A stretch of 64,000 nucleotides of DNA from the NCBI RefSeq assembly GCF_015477805.1, contig NZ_JADLQL010000001.1:1364001-1428000 (forward strand), read 5' to 3'. Positions 22,027-33,668 of the stretch are shown piece by piece (position 1 is the first letter of the stretch; each line of letters begins with the position of its first letter). This DNA is from Nocardia flavorosea (GTDB lineage: Bacteria > Actinomycetota > Actinomycetes > Mycobacteriales > Mycobacteriaceae). The notes under the pieces are model-generated. The model saw nothing but the letters and a program-made list of their open reading frames with translations. It had not been told where the DNA came from and did no database searches. Both the position numbers and the translations under genes were made by a program.

Positions 22027-24704
22027 CAGCCGGCGTGTGTGCCGATATGGTCCCGGACCGCCGCCAGGCCCGCCTCGATACCCGACGGGTCCGACCCCGC
22101 GCCCTGGGCCATCTCGGGCTTACCGCCGCCGCGGCCGGAGATGCTCGGGCCGAAGACACCGACCAGCGCACCGGCGGCGAAACCCTCATCCTGGGCTGCC
22201 TTGTTCACGGTGACGACGAACGGCACCTTGCCCTCGTTATTTCCGAGCAACACCACGATGGCGGGCGTGGAGCCCAGCCGGCCGCGGATATCGGCCGCCA
22301 GGGTGCGCAGATCCCCGGCCGCGACGCCCTCCGGGGCGGCCGCCGCCACCAGCAGCACATCCCCGATCCGTTGCGCGGCGTCGGCGTACGAGCCCGCTGA
22401 GGACAACACCGCCGCCACCTTGGTCCGCTCGAGCTCCTTCTCGGCGACCTTCAGCCGATCCACGAGCTGCTCCACCCGTCCCGGAACTTCGTCGGAAGGC
22501 ACTTTCAACATGGACGCGACACCGGCCAGCAGCGCCCGCTCCTTCGCCAGATGCCGGTACGAATCCAGCCCGACGAACGCCTCCACGCGGCGCACCCCCG
22601 AACCCACCGACGACTCCCCGAGCAGGGTGATCGGGCCGATCTGGGAGGAATGGCCCACATGGGTGCCACCGCACAGCTCCATGGAGAACGGTCCGCCCAT
22701 CTCCACTACCCGCACACGGTCACCGTAGTTCTCGCCGAACAGGGCCAGCGCACCCATTTCGCGAGCCTTCGGCAGATCGGTGACGAAGGTGTTCACCGGA
22801 TAGTCGGCGCCGACACCGTCGTTGGACACCGCTTCGATATCGGCCTTCTGCTGTTCGGAGAGCTGGCCCTGCCAGTTGAAATCGAACCGCAGATACCCGG
22901 GCTTGTTCATCGAACCCGCCTGCACCGCATTGGGACCGAGGACCTGCCGCAACGCGGCGTGCACCATATGCGTTCCGGAATGTCCTTGGGTGGCACCGCG
23001 CCGCCAACCGGGATCCACCTGGGCGAGCACCACATCGCCCTCGGTGATCTGTCCCTGTTCCACCGTGCACCGGTGCACCCAGAGCTTCTTCGCGATCTTC
23101 TGCACATCGTTGACGGTGAGCTTGGTACCGGCGGTGGTGATCGTGCCGCGATCGGCGATCTGACCGCCCGATTCGGCGTAGAGCGGGCTGCGGTCCAGGA
23201 TCACCTCGATATCGGTACCGGCGACCGCGGTCGGCACCCGGACGCCGTCGCCGATGAGCGCGAGCACTCGCGCCTCGGAGGTCAGTTCGTCGAAACCGGT
23301 GAACTCGGTATCGCCCCGGTCGACCAGTTCCTTGTAGACGGAAAGGTCGGCGTGGGCATGCTTACGGGCGTGCGCGTCCTCCTTGGCCCGCTGCCGCTGC
23401 TCGGCCATCAGCGACCGGAAACCCGCCTCGTCCACGGACAGGCCGGCTTCGGACGCCATCTCGAGCGTCAGGTCGATCGGGAAACCGTAGGTGTCGTGCA
23501 GGGTGAAGGCGTCGGCTCCGGAGATCCTGCCGGTCTTACCGGCCGGGGTGGCCGCCTTGACTTCCTCGACGGTTTCGTCGAAAAGCCGCGATCCGGTGGC
23601 CAGCGTCTTACGGAAAGCGGTCTCCTCCCCGACCGCGACCGTTTCGATCCGCGCGAAATCGGTGGACAGCTCGGGATAGGACGGCGCCATCAGCTCGCTC
23701 ACGACCTGCATGAACTGGCTCATCACCGGTTGCTCGGCACCCAGCAGCCGGGCCGAGCGCACGATCCGGCGCAGCAGCCGCCGCAGCACATATCCGCGCC
23801 CGTCGTTGCCCGGATTGACGCCGTCGGCGATCAGCATCGCGGACGTGCGCGCATGGTCGGCGATGACCCGGAAGCGCACATCGTCGGCGTGTTCGACACC
23901 GTAGGACCGGCCGGTGAGTTCTTGGGCCTTGTCGATGATGGGGCGCAGCAGATCGGTTTCGTAGACATTGTCGACACCCTGCAGCAGCAGTGCGATGCGC
24001 TCGATACCCATCCCGGTGTCGATGTTCTTCTTCGGCAGCACACCCACCGGCGGATACCCCAGTTTGGGGCTGTCCTCGCCGCGGACGTCCTGCATGAAGA
24101 CCAAGTTCCAGATCTCCAGATAGCGGTCCTCGTCGGCGACCGGTCCGCCGTCGCGGCCGTACTCGGGTCCGCGGTCGTAATAGATCTCGGAGCAAGGCCC
24201 ACCGGGACCGGGCACTCCCATATCCCAGTAGTTGTCCTTGCCGTCGCGGAACTGGATCCGTTCCTCGGGAATGCCGGCCACCTTGCGCCACAGCTCGGCG
24301 GCTTCCGGATCGGCCTCGTAGGCGGTGACCCAGATCCGTTCGGGATCGAACCCGTAACCACCGTCCTCCTGGGACCTGGTGATCAGTTCCCACGCGAAGC
24401 GGATGGCGTCTTCCTTGAAGTAATCGCCGAACGAGAAATTGCCGGCCATCTGGAAGAAGGTGTTGTGCCGGGTGGTGACGCCGACTTCTTCGATATCACC
24501 GGTGCGCACACATTTCTGCACACTGGTCGCACGCGGGTAGGGCGGCGTCTGCTGACCGAGGAAGTACGGTTTGAACTGCACCATGCCCGCGTTCACGAAC
24601 AGCAGGTTCGGGTCGTCGAGAATCAGCGATGCACTGGGCACCTCCGTATGCCCGGCACGAACGAAATGGTCCAGGAATCGCCGTCTGATCTCGTGGGTCT
24701 GCAC
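22026..24704 (-). CDS. alaS: Alanyl-tRNA synthetase
   Basis: An 892-aa class II enzyme with the usual order: catalytic core from [20 protein letters not shown] with [11 protein letters not shown] and [18 protein letters not shown], the editing domain with the zinc site [11 protein letters not shown] and [10 protein letters not shown], and a C-terminal DHHA1 domain ending [13 protein letters not shown]. The start is GTG 24704. It leads the operon alaS-ruvX-mltG-aroE, whose order is the same in mycobacteria. Confidence 0.98.
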   Translation of the reverse strand: MQTHEIRRRFLDHFVRAGHTEVPSASLILDDPNLLFVNAGMVQFKPYFLGQQTPPYPRATSVQKCVRTGDIEEVGVTTRHNTFFQMAGNFSFGDYFKEDAIRFAWELITRSQEDGGYGFDPERIWVTAYEADPEAAELWRKVAGIPEERIQFRDGKDNYWDMGVPGPGGPCSEIYYDRGPEYGRDGGPVADEDRYLEIWNLVFMQDVRGEDSPKLGYPPVGVLPKKNIDTGMGIERIALLLQGVDNVYETDLLRPIIDKAQELTGRSYGVEHADDVRFRVIADHARTSAMLIADGVNPGNDGRGYVLRRLLRRIVRSARLLGAEQPVMSQFMQVVSELMAPSYPELSTDFARIETVAVGEETAFRKTLATGSRLFDETVEEVKAATPAGKTGRISGADAFTLHDTYGFPIDLTLEMASEAGLSVDEAGFRSLMAEQRQRAKEDAHARKHAHADLSVYKELVDRGDTEFTGFDELTSEARVLALIGDGVRVPTAVAGTDIEVILDRSPLYAESGGQIADRGTITTAGTKLTVNDVQKIAKKLWVHRCTVEQGQITEGDVVLAQVDPGWRRGATQGHSGTHMVHAALRQVLGPNAVQAGSMNKPGYLRFDFNWQGQLSEQQKADIEAVSNDGVGADYPVNTFVTDLPKAREMGALALFGENYGDRVRVVEMGGPFSMELCGGTHVGHSSQIGPITLLGESSVGSGVRRVEAFVGLDSYRHLAKERALLAGVASMLKVPSDEVPGRVEQLVDRLKVAEKELERTKVAAVLSSAGSYADAAQRIGDVLLVAAAAPEGVAAGDLRTLAADIRGRLGSTPAIVVLLGNNEGKVPFVVTVNKAAQDEGFAAGALVGVFGPSISGRGGGKPEMAQGAGSDPSGIEAGLAAVRDHIGTHAG

Positions 24705-24900
24705 AGATATCCAGCCTACCGGGACGGTGCACGCGAATTATCACCGAGCCGGGTTAGCCGCACCGCACCGGTCGAACGCGGCCTGTCCGGTGCCTTCGGT
24801 GGACAGCCTGCCGCCCGCGACCATTCTGCTCCGGCGAGACCCGAGGCACCGGCGGCCCCTTCGAGATCGGCGAGGATCACGACGTCGCCGCGGTCGGCGC

Positions 24901-26283
24901 CTACCCTCTGCCGCGTCCGTCCCGGCTCCGCAGGCCACGTACTATCCTGCGCAGGGTACTCACCCGGGGACCGACCGCCCGCTCGTTGCCGTGGTCGGTC
25001 GGGTGGTAGTAATCCACACCGACCAGCTCATCCGGCGGGTACTGCTGGGCGAGCACACCGTCCGGGTCGTCGTGCGGGTACCGGTATCCCCGGGCATTAC
25101 CGAGCGCCGCCGCACCGGAGTAGTGGCCGTCGCGCAGATGCGGCGGCACCGCACCCGCCTTACCGGCTGTCACATCGGCCATGGCCGCGCCGATCGCGGC
25201 CACCACGGCACCCGATTTCGGGGCCGTGGCGAGATGGATGGTGGCCTGAGCCAGTGCCAGCCGGGCCTCCGGCAACCCGACCAGCTGCACCACCTGCGCC
25301 GCGGCCGTCGCGGTCTGCAACGCGCTGGGGTCCGCCATCCCGATATCTTCGCTGGCGTGGATCATCAGCCGGCGGGCGATGAAACGCGGATCCTCCCCCG
25401 CGGTCAGCATCCGGGCGAGGTAGTGCAGGGCGGCATCCACGTCCGAGCCGCGAATGGATTTGATGAACGCGCTGATCACGTCGTAATGCTGGTCACCGGC
25501 CCGGTCGTAACGGACGGCCGCCTTGTCCACGCTGGCGGCGACCAGGTCGAGGTCGATCCGGCCGTCGAGCGAGGATTCCGCGGAGGCCTCCAGGGCGGTG
25601 AGCGCGCGACGGGCGTCCCCGCCGGCGATCCGCACGATATGGTCGATCGCCTCGTCGGTAACGGTGAACTGCTCGTCCAGCCCGCGGGGATCGGCGAGGG
25701 CGCGGGTGAGCACGGTGCGGATATCGTCGGCCGTCAGCGACTGCAACTGCAGCACCAGCGACCGGGACAGCAGTGGGGCCACCACGGAGAACGACGGGTT
25801 CTCCGTGGTCGCGCCCACCAGCAGCACGATCCGGTTCTCGACCGCGGCCAGCAGCGCGTCCTGCTGCGTTTTGGAGAACCGGTGCACCTCGTCGATGAAC
25901 AGCACGGTCTGCTCCCCGGCGGTGAGCCGCCGCCGGGCCACATCGATCACCGCCCGCACCTCTTTGACTCCCGCCGACAACGCGGACAGCGCCTCGAACC
26001 GGCGCCCGGTGGCATGGGAGATCAGCGAGGCCAGCGTGGTCTTCCCCGTTCCCGGCGGCCCATAGAGCAGAACCGACGCCGCACCCGACCCTTCGACGAG
26101 GCGGCGCAGCGGTGAGCCGGCCCCGAGCAGATGCTGCTGCCCGACGACCTCGTCGAGGGAGGCGGGCCGCATCCGCACCGCCAACGGTGCGCGGGTATCA
26201 CCGACCCGAACAGCCTGATCCTGCCCGGCAAAGCCCGGTGCATCCGGCCCCGCACCGGGCATATCGAACAGCCCGTCGCTCAT
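24901..26283 (-). CDS. rarA: Replication-associated recombination AAA ATPase RarA/MgsA
   Basis: A 460-aa clamp-loader-like ATPase acting at stalled forks. The N terminus GLFDMPG is a typical RarA peptide; Walker A GPPGTGKT lies at 75-82, Walker [10 protein letters not shown] at 128-136, and sensor TTENPSF follows. The C-terminal tetramerisation region contains [18 protein letters not shown] sequence ([15 protein letters not shown]) and [22 protein letters not shown] 26283. It sits in the alaS-rarA neighbourhood as in M. tuberculosis (Rv2559c). Confidence 0.96.
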   Translation of the reverse strand: MSDGLFDMPGAGPDAPGFAGQDQAVRVGDTRAPLAVRMRPASLDEVVGQQHLLGAGSPLRRLVEGSGAASVLLYGPPGTGKTTLASLISHATGRRFEALSALSAGVKEVRAVIDVARRRLTAGEQTVLFIDEVHRFSKTQQDALLAAVENRIVLLVGATTENPSFSVVAPLLSRSLVLQLQSLTADDIRTVLTRALADPRGLDEQFTVTDEAIDHIVRIAGGDARRALTALEASAESSLDGRIDLDLVAASVDKAAVRYDRAGDQHYDVISAFIKSIRGSDVDAALHYLARMLTAGEDPRFIARRLMIHASEDIGMADPSALQTATAAAQVVQLVGLPEARLALAQATIHLATAPKSGAVVAAIGAAMADVTAGKAGAVPPHLRDGHYSGAAALGNARGYRYPHDDPDGVLAQQYPPDELVGVDYYHPTDHGNERAVGPRVSTLRRIVRGLRSRDGRGRG

Positions 26284-26605
26284 GCCGCGCCTTCTGTGGG
26301 CCGGAGAGAACTACCGTGGTGACCTTTCGCTACCGCTTCCCGGCCTGACGCACTCATGGCTGCGACCGTACCGTCCGCCCCCGACCCCCGTCCCCACGTG
26401 GACTCGCCGGACCGTCCTGGACCCGCGTCACGGCCCTCTTGCGGGCGACAGCCACGACCAGAGCGAGTGAGTCCCCTTCGAGACAGACCCACGGAGCGGC
26501 CGGCGATAAACACAGCCCGTCCCTTACAGACCGTCTACTCGCAAGCAGCGTAAACAGGCCCCACTCCACGCTGAAACTGCGGCTTCGCCTGCACCGACCC
26601 CTACC
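26284..26605. other. 322 bp intergenic region, nothing recognised
   Basis: Between rarA and the phosphotransferase gene, both on the minus strand. No gene, RNA or clear terminator was found. Confidence 0.55.
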
Positions 26606-27772
26606 TCAGCTGAGATGTTCGTCGAGCAGCGCGCACACACCTTCGGCAAAATCGCCGACCGCGTCGTTGCCGAGGCACCGCGCGTCCTCGGCCAGCCCGG
26701 CCCACCGGTTGAGCAGGGCATCCGATCGCGGCACCGACAGCCCGTGTTCGCGGGCGGCCGCGATCCGGGTGTGGTCCGCGGGCAGGAACCAGTACGTGCT
26801 CAGCCAGACCCAGATCAGCCGCGCCTCGAGGATCTTCTCGGCCAGCAGGTCGTCATCGGCGAGAGCCGGCCATACGCCGACCACCTCGGCCCGCCATGCC
26901 TCCACCATCTGATCGGCCAGTTCGCGGGACAGTTCGATATCGCACAGACAGCCGGGGAAGGACACCAGCGCGTACGCGATATCGAGGGTGGCGTCACGGA
27001 AACCGCCCCATTCGTAGTCGAGGATGCGGGCGCCCTCGTCGTTGATGATCACATTGTCGGGGCACAGGTCCGAGGGGCTGAACGCCCGGAACCGCCCGCC
27101 GCCGAACAGCCGGGCCCCGTGGGCGACCTGGTCGGCCACCTCGTCGGGCACGTCGATGCCGAGTTCGCGCCGCAGCAGGGCGGGTACCTCCGTGACGGCG
27201 GCCTCGGCCTGCTGGGCTATGCCGTCCACCCGGTGCAGTACGTCGACCCGGCGGAGCAGTGCGACGAAATCGAGTTCCCGTCCGACCGTGGCGGCATGCA
27301 TCCGGCCGAGCGCCTGCGCGAATGCCATCATCGCGTTCTGGGCGGCCGGTTCGGCGCCGCTGCGCAGCACATCGGTGAGTTTGGTGTTCTCCCCCAGATC
27401 GCTCAGCACGAGCAATCGGTCGGGCAGACTGTGCGCGATGAGGTACGCGCCCGGGCGTTCGCCCCGGCTCAGCGCGGTGGTGAACTGGTAGGACACCGCT
27501 TCCCGGAGGAAGGCCGAATCGACGCTGGCGACCCCCGGCATGATCGTCACGTTCTTGGGGTCCGCGACGGCGCCGCGCACCTGCTTGACGATCAGGGTGC
27601 GTGGTAGGGAGAACGCGTTCTCGGCGACCCGGACCCGTAGGACGGTGGTCCGTCCGCTGCCGCTGAGTTCGGCGGGATCGCTCAGCTTCACCGGAGCACC
27701 CATTCGCTTTGTGAGCAACTGCTGTGCTGCGGATACGACTTCGGTGGCTCGTTCGGCCAGTAGTGCAGTCAT
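26606..27772 (-). CDS. Phosphotransferase-family (APH-like) protein with an altered catalytic loop
   Basis: A 388-aa protein-kinase-fold enzyme resembling aminoglycoside/choline phosphotransferases. The N-lobe lysine may be in TLIVKQVRG (K63). The Brenner loop, usually HGDxHxxN, reads SPSDLCPDN at 232-240, keeping D235 and N240 but replacing the first His by Ser; the metal-binding Asp is D252 in ILDYEWGGF. Many actinobacterial members have no known substrate. A resistance role should not be assumed. GTG/ATG start at 27772. Confidence 0.8.
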   Translation of the reverse strand: MTALLAERATEVVSAAQQLLTKRMGAPVKLSDPAELSGSGRTTVLRVRVAENAFSLPRTLIVKQVRGAVADPKNVTIMPGVASVDSAFLREAVSYQFTTALSRGERPGAYLIAHSLPDRLLVLSDLGENTKLTDVLRSGAEPAAQNAMMAFAQALGRMHAATVGRELDFVALLRRVDVLHRVDGIAQQAEAAVTEVPALLRRELGIDVPDEVADQVAHGARLFGGGRFRAFSPSDLCPDNVIINDEGARILDYEWGGFRDATLDIAYALVSFPGCLCDIELSRELADQMVEAWRAEVVGVWPALADDDLLAEKILEARLIWVWLSTYWFLPADHTRIAAAREHGLSVPRSDALLNRWAGLAEDARCLGNDAVGDFAEGVCALLDEHLS

Positions 27773-27963
27773 CGCATCTCAAGTTACTCGCATTCGGTCA
27801 CTTCTAGCGAGCGGTTGAACAACCTTTCCGTGTCGCCCGGCGTGTCAGACGTGTTCCCCGGTGTATCTGCGGCCTGCTTGACAGCGCTTCGCAGGTCGGG
27901 TTTTCTCGATCTGAACTGCTGTGCGCCACACCGGAAACCATTTGAGCCGAAAGGTATGCCAGC

Positions 27964-28980
27964 GTGACCGACACACCGAGTTCCGCCCCCGACTCCCCCG
28001 GTGCCCCGGACACGGCAGGCAGGCGGCCCACGCCCGGTGAAACCCGGCCCCCGACGCCCGGTGGCCCGGCCGCGGACGCCTCGCGAACAGGCGATTTCCC
28101 CGGAGGTGTGGTCCACGACCCGGGCCGGAGCGATCCGCCCAGGATGGAGAAACCCGTCACCACGGCGGGGCCGGGTACCGACCCCGCCGCGCGCACGGTC
28201 ACCGATGGGCCCGAACCGCTCGCCACCACCGGCCGGCCCGCGCCGGACGGCACCATTCCCGATCCGGCCGCCGGCCAACCCGTCTACGGGCCTCCCGGCA
28301 CGGGCCCCGGGCCGGAATCGCAGGTCTACGGCTACCAGGCGCTCGGCACGGGAGTCCCCGGCCGGCTCGATATCGGGCACGCGCTCAGTTACGGCCTCGA
28401 GAAGTTCCGTCGCAATCCAGGACCCTGGGTCGCGGCGACCTCGCTCGGCTTCATCATCTATCTGCTGTTCTACCTGGTGGCCCGGATCACCGAACCCCGG
28501 TCGGCGACCGCTCTGCTGGTGCTGTTCGCCGTTGTCATGGCCGGTCTCTGGGCGCTCCAGGCCGCCCTCGTACGAGGCGCGCTCTATGAAACCGACGGGT
28601 ACCGGCCCGGTTTCGGTTCCTATTTCTATATCGGCAACTCGGGCAACGCATTCCTGACCGCGCTGCTGGCCTTTCTGGCAACGACTCTGGCCTCCGCGCT
28701 GTGCTTGATTCCCGGAATGCTGGTCGGTATCGGCTGTATGTTCTCGCTGCATTTCGCCATCGATCAGGGTCAGACACCGGTCGAAGCGATCAAATCCAGT
28801 TTCCTGCTGGCACTGCGCGATCCGTGGCGGGTGTTCCTGCTGGTACTGACCGTCGTCGTGGTGGCCGGCCTCGGCCTGCTCGCCTGTGGTTTCGGGCTGC
28901 TGGTGGCCGGTCCGGTGGCGGCGATCGCGGTGACCTACGCATATCGCACGCTCACCGGCGGCCCGGTCGCACCCGTCTGA
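27964..28980 (+). CDS. Pro/Gly-rich multi-pass membrane protein (Rv2560-like)
   Basis: A 338-aa protein with a disordered N-terminal third (residues 1-130, rich in Pro, Gly, Thr and Asp), then about five to six membrane helices starting at WVAATSLGFIIYLLFYLVA. A short motif, IDQGQTPVEAIKSSF followed by DPWRVFLL, recurs in membrane proteins of the glycerophosphoryl-phosphodiesterase-membrane/DUF975 type. It is divergent from the phosphotransferase and near rarA, as Rv2560 is to Rv2559c. Start GTG 27964 with GAAAGG upstream. Function unknown. Confidence 0.82.
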   Translation: MTDTPSSAPDSPGAPDTAGRRPTPGETRPPTPGGPAADASRTGDFPGGVVHDPGRSDPPRMEKPVTTAGPGTDPAARTVTDGPEPLATTGRPAPDGTIPDPAAGQPVYGPPGTGPGPESQVYGYQALGTGVPGRLDIGHALSYGLEKFRRNPGPWVAATSLGFIIYLLFYLVARITEPRSATALLVLFAVVMAGLWALQAALVRGALYETDGYRPGFGSYFYIGNSGNAFLTALLAFLATTLASALCLIPGMLVGIGCMFSLHFAIDQGQTPVEAIKSSFLLALRDPWRVFLLVLTVVVVAGLGLLACGFGLLVAGPVAAIAVTYAYRTLTGGPVAPV

Positions 28981-29026
28981 CGTACGCCGTCTTCCACAGA
29001 ACACCGGCGCCGGACCGGCGGAATAT

Positions 29027-29058
29027 CGTTCGGCGTTCGAGGAGTCGAACGCCGAACG
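29027..29058. terminator. Bidirectional hairpin between convergent genes
   Basis: CGTTCGGCGTTCGA and its exact complement form a 14-bp stem around a GGAG tetraloop, midway between the end of the Rv2560-like gene and the end of aspS. Confidence 0.75.
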
Positions 29059-29167
29059 CCCGTACCGATACTCCTGGCCGGAGCGAACCGGAAACGGGTC
29101 CGCCACCGCCGGTACGCACCCGGCCGCCAGTCGATGACATCAGCGGCCGGGTATCGGGTCCGTTGCT

Positions 29168-30991
29168 CTAGCCGGCTCCGGCCTCGGTGACCGCGGCCCC
29201 GGCCGCACCGTTGGTCTCGGCCTTGTTCTTGTCCTGCGGCCGGGCATCCAATCCTGCTTCTTTACGCTGCTGCGCGGTGATGGGCGCAGGCGCGTCGGTG
29301 AGCGGATCCACGCCACCGCCGGTCTTGGGGAAGGCGATGACCTCGCGGATCGAGTCGAGTCCGGCGAGCAGCGCGACGATCCGGTCCCAGCCGAAGGCGA
29401 TACCACCGTGCGGCGGGGCACCGAAGGCGAAGGCGTCCAGCAGGAAGCCGAATTTCTCCTGTGCCTCGGCCTCACTGATGCCCATCACCTGGAAAACCCG
29501 TTCCTGCACATCCTTGCGGTGGATGCGGATACTGCCGCCGCCGATCTCGTTACCGTTGCAGACGATGTCGTAGGCGTAGGCGAGGGCGGAGCCGGGGTCG
29601 GTGTCGAAGGTGTCGATCGATTCCGGTTTCGGCGAGGTGAAGGCGTGGTGCACCGCCGTCCACGACGAATGGCCCAGCGCCACATCGCCGCTGGCGGTGG
29701 CGTCGGCGGCCGGTTCGAACAGCGGGGCGTCCACGATCCAGACGAACGACCACGCGTTCTCGTCGATCAACCCGACCCGCTGCGCGATCTCCGACCGCGC
29801 CGCACCGAGCAGGGCACGCTGCGCCTTGGCCGGTCCGGCCGCGAAGAACACACAGTCCCCCGGCTGGGCGCCCACATGCGCGGCCAGTCCCTCCCGTTCG
29901 GCCTCGCTGAGGTTCTTGGCGACCGGGCCGCCGAGCGTGCCGTCTTCACCGATCAGCACATACGCCAGACCTTTGGCACCACGTTGTTTGGCCCAATCCT
30001 GCCAGGCGTCGAGCTGGCGCCGCGGCTGGCTCGCACCGCCGGGCATGACGACGGCACCGACATAGGGGGCCTGGAACACCCGGAACGGTGTCTCGGCGAA
30101 GTATTCGGTGCATTCGGTGATCTCCACCCCGAAGCGCAGATCCGGTTTATCGCTGCCGAACCGGCGCATCGCTTCGGCGTAGGTCATATGCGGGATGGGG
30201 GTCGGAATCCGGTAGCCGATGAGTTCCCACAGCGCCACCAGGATGTCCTCGGCCAGCAAGATGACATCCTCCTGACGCACGAAGCTCATCTCGAGGTCGA
30301 GCTGGGTGAATTCGGGCTGGCGGTCGGCGCGGAAGTCCTCGTCGCGGTAGCAGCGCGCAATCTGGAAATAGCGTTCGATACCGCCCACCATGAGCAGCTG
30401 TTTGAACAGCTGCGGGCTCTGCGGCAGTGCGTAGAAACTACCGGGCTGCAGACGCGCCGGTACCAGGAAGTCGCGGGCGCCCTCCGGCGTCGAACGGGTC
30501 AGCGTCGGGGTTTCCACCTCGACGAATTCGTGCCGGGCCAAGACCGCGCGCGCAGCGGCGTTCACCTTCGACCGCAGGCGGATGGCATGGGCCGGAGCCT
30601 CGCGGCGCAGGTCGAGGTAGCGGTACCGGAGGCGGGCTTCCTCGCCGGGCTGCTCGTCGAGCTGGAACGGCAGCGGGGCACTCTCGTTGAGCACCTCGAG
30701 TTCCTTGACGTTCACCTCGACGGCGCCGGTCGGCAGTTCGGGGTTCTCGTTGCCCGCGGGACGCTGTTCGACCACACCGACGATCCGTACGCAATACTCC
30801 GCCCGCAGCCGGTGCGCCTGCTCGGCGGCCGGACCTTCGCGGAACACCGCCTGCGCCACCCCGGAGGCATCGCGCAGATCGATGAAGATCACGCCACCGT
30901 GGTCACGCCGCCGCGCCACCCAACCGGCGAGGGTCACAGTCTGACCGGCCTGCTCGGCTCGCAACGAACCGGCCAAGTGGGTGCGCAGCAC
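29168..30991 (-). CDS. aspS: Aspartyl-tRNA synthetase, probably non-discriminating (Asp/Asn)
   Basis: A 607-aa bacterial-type class II synthetase: the OB-fold anticodon domain ([19 protein letters not shown]), catalytic motif 2 ([24 protein letters not shown]), the GAD insertion and motif 3 ([15 protein letters not shown]). GTG 30991 ([13 protein letters not shown]) has AAGGAA upstream and matches the family N terminus; the longer open frame upstream is not coding. Actinobacteria generally use such an enzyme with GatCAB to make Asn-tRNA, which is why non-discriminating activity is inferred. The C-terminal tail is Ala-rich. Confidence 0.96.
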   Translation of the reverse strand: MLRTHLAGSLRAEQAGQTVTLAGWVARRRDHGGVIFIDLRDASGVAQAVFREGPAAEQAHRLRAEYCVRIVGVVEQRPAGNENPELPTGAVEVNVKELEVLNESAPLPFQLDEQPGEEARLRYRYLDLRREAPAHAIRLRSKVNAAARAVLARHEFVEVETPTLTRSTPEGARDFLVPARLQPGSFYALPQSPQLFKQLLMVGGIERYFQIARCYRDEDFRADRQPEFTQLDLEMSFVRQEDVILLAEDILVALWELIGYRIPTPIPHMTYAEAMRRFGSDKPDLRFGVEITECTEYFAETPFRVFQAPYVGAVVMPGGASQPRRQLDAWQDWAKQRGAKGLAYVLIGEDGTLGGPVAKNLSEAEREGLAAHVGAQPGDCVFFAAGPAKAQRALLGAARSEIAQRVGLIDENAWSFVWIVDAPLFEPAADATASGDVALGHSSWTAVHHAFTSPKPESIDTFDTDPGSALAYAYDIVCNGNEIGGGSIRIHRKDVQERVFQVMGISEAEAQEKFGFLLDAFAFGAPPHGGIAFGWDRIVALLAGLDSIREVIAFPKTGGGVDPLTDAPAPITAQQRKEAGLDARPQDKNKAETNGAAGAAVTEAGAG

Positions 30992-31135
30992 GGGATTCCT
31001 TTCGACGTTCGGAGCACACCGGGACGGCCACCGGATGCGGTTGCCATCGTAGTGTGCCCCGGCCGGTGTACTGAAACGGATATATTTGCCAGCACCAGCA
31101 AAGTCGCAGCAAATACTTTCAGACGGGATGCTCGC

Positions 31136-32059
31136 ATGACCTTCAACGAACGCGTGCAGATCGACCCCGGCCGCGCTTCCTCCGGTGGCGGCCCCGGCCG
31201 CGGCGGCAAGCTGGCCCTCGGTGGGGGCGCCGGCGGACTGATCGTTCTGGTCATCGCCCTGTTGATGGGTGGCGACCCCGGGTCGGTGCTCGGCGGGTTC
31301 ACCGGCGCCCAGGACACGGGGCAGCGCGAGGTCACCGCGGGAACCCCCGAGCACTGCCGGACGGGCGCCGACGCGAATACCTATGTGGACTGCCGGGTGG
31401 TGCTCACCGCCCAGAGCCTCGATGCCGTGTGGGGCACGCAGCTGCCGGAACAGACCGGTATCGCCTACGAACAACCCGGGTTGCGCCTGTTCACCGGCTC
31501 GGTGGCCACCGGTTGCGGGTATGCCACCAGCGAGGTCGGCCCGTTCTACTGCCCGGCCGACCGCACCGCGTACTTCGATGTGGGCTTCTTCCAGGAACTC
31601 GTGGACCGCTTCGGCGCCGCGGGCGGACCGTTGGCACAGGAGTATGTGGTCGCGCACGAGTTCGGCCACCACATCCAGACCTTGCTCGGGGATATCGGCC
31701 GGGCCCAGCAGGATCCGCAGGGCCCGGAATCCGGGGCGGTACGCACCGAGTTACAGGCCGACTGTTACGCCGGCATCTGGGCACACTACGCCGACCGGAC
31801 ACCCGCGCCCGGCTCGGACACTCCCCTGTTGCAACCACTCGGCGATGCCGATATCCGGGACGCCCTGTCAGCGGCGGCAGCAGTCGGCGACGACCGGATC
31901 CAGGCGGCGGCGCAGGGCCGGGTGAACCCGGAGGTATGGACGCACGGCGCGGGCGAACAACGACAGAAGTGGTTTCTCGCCGGATATCGCACCGGTGCGG
32001 TGCGGGCCTGCGATACCTATTCCGCGGCGGATCTGGACAATCCCCAGGGCCTGCGCTGA
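31136..32059 (+). CDS. YpfJ-type neutral zinc metalloprotease, membrane-anchored
   Basis: A 307-aa protein with a Gly-rich N terminus, one membrane helix (about 34-44), and an extracytoplasmic peptidase domain. The zinc site is HEFGHH (H174, E175, H178) with a downstream Glu/Asp in [11 protein letters not shown]. It has paired cysteines (C74/C86, C127/C139), fitting an oxidising compartment. ATG 31136 has only a weak GACGGGA upstream. It is divergent from aspS and ends 7 bp from the convergent gene. Substrates are unknown. Confidence 0.9.
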   Translation: MTFNERVQIDPGRASSGGGPGRGGKLALGGGAGGLIVLVIALLMGGDPGSVLGGFTGAQDTGQREVTAGTPEHCRTGADANTYVDCRVVLTAQSLDAVWGTQLPEQTGIAYEQPGLRLFTGSVATGCGYATSEVGPFYCPADRTAYFDVGFFQELVDRFGAAGGPLAQEYVVAHEFGHHIQTLLGDIGRAQQDPQGPESGAVRTELQADCYAGIWAHYADRTPAPGSDTPLLQPLGDADIRDALSAAAAVGDDRIQAAAQGRVNPEVWTHGAGEQRQKWFLAGYRTGAVRACDTYSAADLDNPQGLR

Positions 32060-32066
32060 ACCGGTA

Positions 32067-33668
32067 TCAGAACTGGCTGTCGTAGCCGGCGTCCTCGTCC
32101 GGATCGACCGCACCGATGACCTCCGGTGCCGATTCGCCCAACGGACCGGTGAGGTCGTCGTTGCCGGTCGCGCTGCGGTAGGACTCGACCGTACGACCGT
32201 GTTCCTCGTCGCTGTTGCGCTGACCGGCCGCACCCGGCGCGCCGCCACCCATGAAACCACTGGACGCGGGGGTGGTGGCCGCGGGAGCCATACCGGCGGG
32301 GAATGCGCCCGGCCGGACCACCGTGCCGATCGGCGGAGTGGTTGCGCCGGGAACCCCCGGCACCGACGGCGCTCCGGGCAGGCCCGGGGTACCGCCCGGC
32401 GCACCGCCGGTCGACAAACCCGGGCTACCGCTCGGCATACCGGGACTACCGGTGCTCAGTCCGGCCGCGGTGGTCGATGCCGGTTCCCCAGTGGTCGAGC
32501 CCAGTACCGACTCCAGCGCCGACGGATCCTGGGCAAGGCTCTGCGCCTGCTGCAACATCGGTTCACCGACGCTCTGCGCCACTTGCTGGGCGGCCTGCGC
32601 GGCCTGCTGACCGTCCACGCCGAGCATCTGCTGCACCACACCGCCCAGCTCCGCGGTCTTGCCCGCGAGGTCCCCGCGCGTGATGTTGGCAACCGTGACG
32701 GCCTGGCCCAGATGTTCGGTGGCCGAGGCGATGAGCGCGGTCTGCGCGGGCGGGGTCATCACCACCGGCGCGAGGGCGGTGGCCTGGGTGAGGAAGGAGG
32801 CCGCAATGGTGCTGAGTTGCGCATTGCCCTGCTGCACCACCGCGGCCGCGGCCTGCGTCATGGCCGAGATGTCGAAACCGCGCTGGCTGGTCTGCACGCC
32901 GGAATTGTTGGCTTCCTGCCCGGCCGTCTGGGCGGTCTGGGCAGCCCCGCTCTCCCACGACTGCCCCATGGCGGTCAGGCTGCTCTTGCCGACGCCCATC
33001 GCCACCTCGATGACCTGGGATGCCTGGCTGAGGATGGCGGTGGGGTCGAGCGCGCCGATGACCCCGGTCCCGAAACTGCTCAACAGGTCGCGAATGGGTG
33101 CGAACAGCACATCGATCCCGGGCAGCGCCGGGAGCGCGGCGCCGTTGAGCAGGGCGCCCACCGGATCGGACGGTAGTGCGGGGGCCGCTGCGGCGGGAAC
33201 GCCCGCGGCGGGTGCGGCAGCACCGGCGGGCGCGCCCACACCGGCAGCCGTTGCCGCCTGGCCGAGGAGGCCCTGCGCCGTCTCGACCATGGGGGCCGCT
33301 GCCTGGTTCACGACGCCCAGCACATGATCTGCCTGAGCGGATACGTCGTCGACGGCGCCGGAAAGGATGTCCTGAGCGTCCGGCGGGTCACCGGCGAGCC
33401 CGGAAAGCCCCGGAGCCCCGCCCGGGACGCCTGCCGGCGCGGGGCCGTCTTCGGAAACCCGCTGCGAGAGAATGAATTCCGGCGATTCGACCGGCGATTC
33501 CCCCTCGGGTAGTTGCGCCAGCGGGATATCTTGGATGGCAGCACCCGGGTCCGGTGCGGTGGCCGGGGCCGCGGTCGCGGGGATATCGGCGGGCGCGGCG
33601 GGAACGGCATGCTGCAATTCCGGAGCGATGAGTCCCGCGGTGCCCGCGCCGTTGTCGAGCGGTTTCAC
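32067..33668 (-). CDS. Large Ala/Pro/Gly-rich protein partnered with an EspC-like protein (probable type VII substrate)
   Basis: A 533-aa protein. The N-terminal third is Ala/Pro-rich; the middle (about 190-390) is helical, with SQASQVIEVAMGVGKSSL and a WESG-containing turn near residue 264 that recalls the WxG turn of ESX/EspB-type proteins; the C terminus has GSPGMPSGSPGL-type repeats and an acidic end (VDPDEDAGYDSQF). No signal peptide. GTG 33668 overlaps the EspC-like gene by four bases, a pairing typical of type VII substrates. I infer export by a type VII system not present in this window; the link is moderate. Confidence 0.65.
   Translation of the reverse strand: MKPLDNGAGTAGLIAPELQHAVPAAPADIPATAAPATAPDPGAAIQDIPLAQLPEGESPVESPEFILSQRVSEDGPAPAGVPGGAPGLSGLAGDPPDAQDILSGAVDDVSAQADHVLGVVNQAAAPMVETAQGLLGQAATAAGVGAPAGAAAPAAGVPAAAAPALPSDPVGALLNGAALPALPGIDVLFAPIRDLLSSFGTGVIGALDPTAILSQASQVIEVAMGVGKSSLTAMGQSWESGAAQTAQTAGQEANNSGVQTSQRGFDISAMTQAAAAVVQQGNAQLSTIAASFLTQATALAPVVMTPPAQTALIASATEHLGQAVTVANITRGDLAGKTAELGGVVQQMLGVDGQQAAQAAQQVAQSVGEPMLQQAQSLAQDPSALESVLGSTTGEPASTTAAGLSTGSPGMPSGSPGLSTGGAPGGTPGLPGAPSVPGVPGATTPPIGTVVRPGAFPAGMAPAATTPASSGFMGGGAPGAAGQRNSDEEHGRTVESYRSATGNDDLTGPLGESAPEVIGAVDPDEDAGYDSQF

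Noticed and set aside
26606..27772. Aminoglycoside resistance gene
   Set aside because: The APH-like fold is widespread, the catalytic loop is altered and there is no resistance context, so this label is unsupported.
27810..27830. Inverted repeat GGTTG-AA-CAACC between the phosphotransferase and membrane protein genes
   Set aside because: Too short for a confident terminator or operator, and no -10 or T-tract is aligned with it.
31000..31672. Upstream extension of aspS to a 834-codon frame
   Set aside because: The extension runs through the divergent protease gene and promoter region; the conserved N terminus and ribosome site fix the start at 30991.
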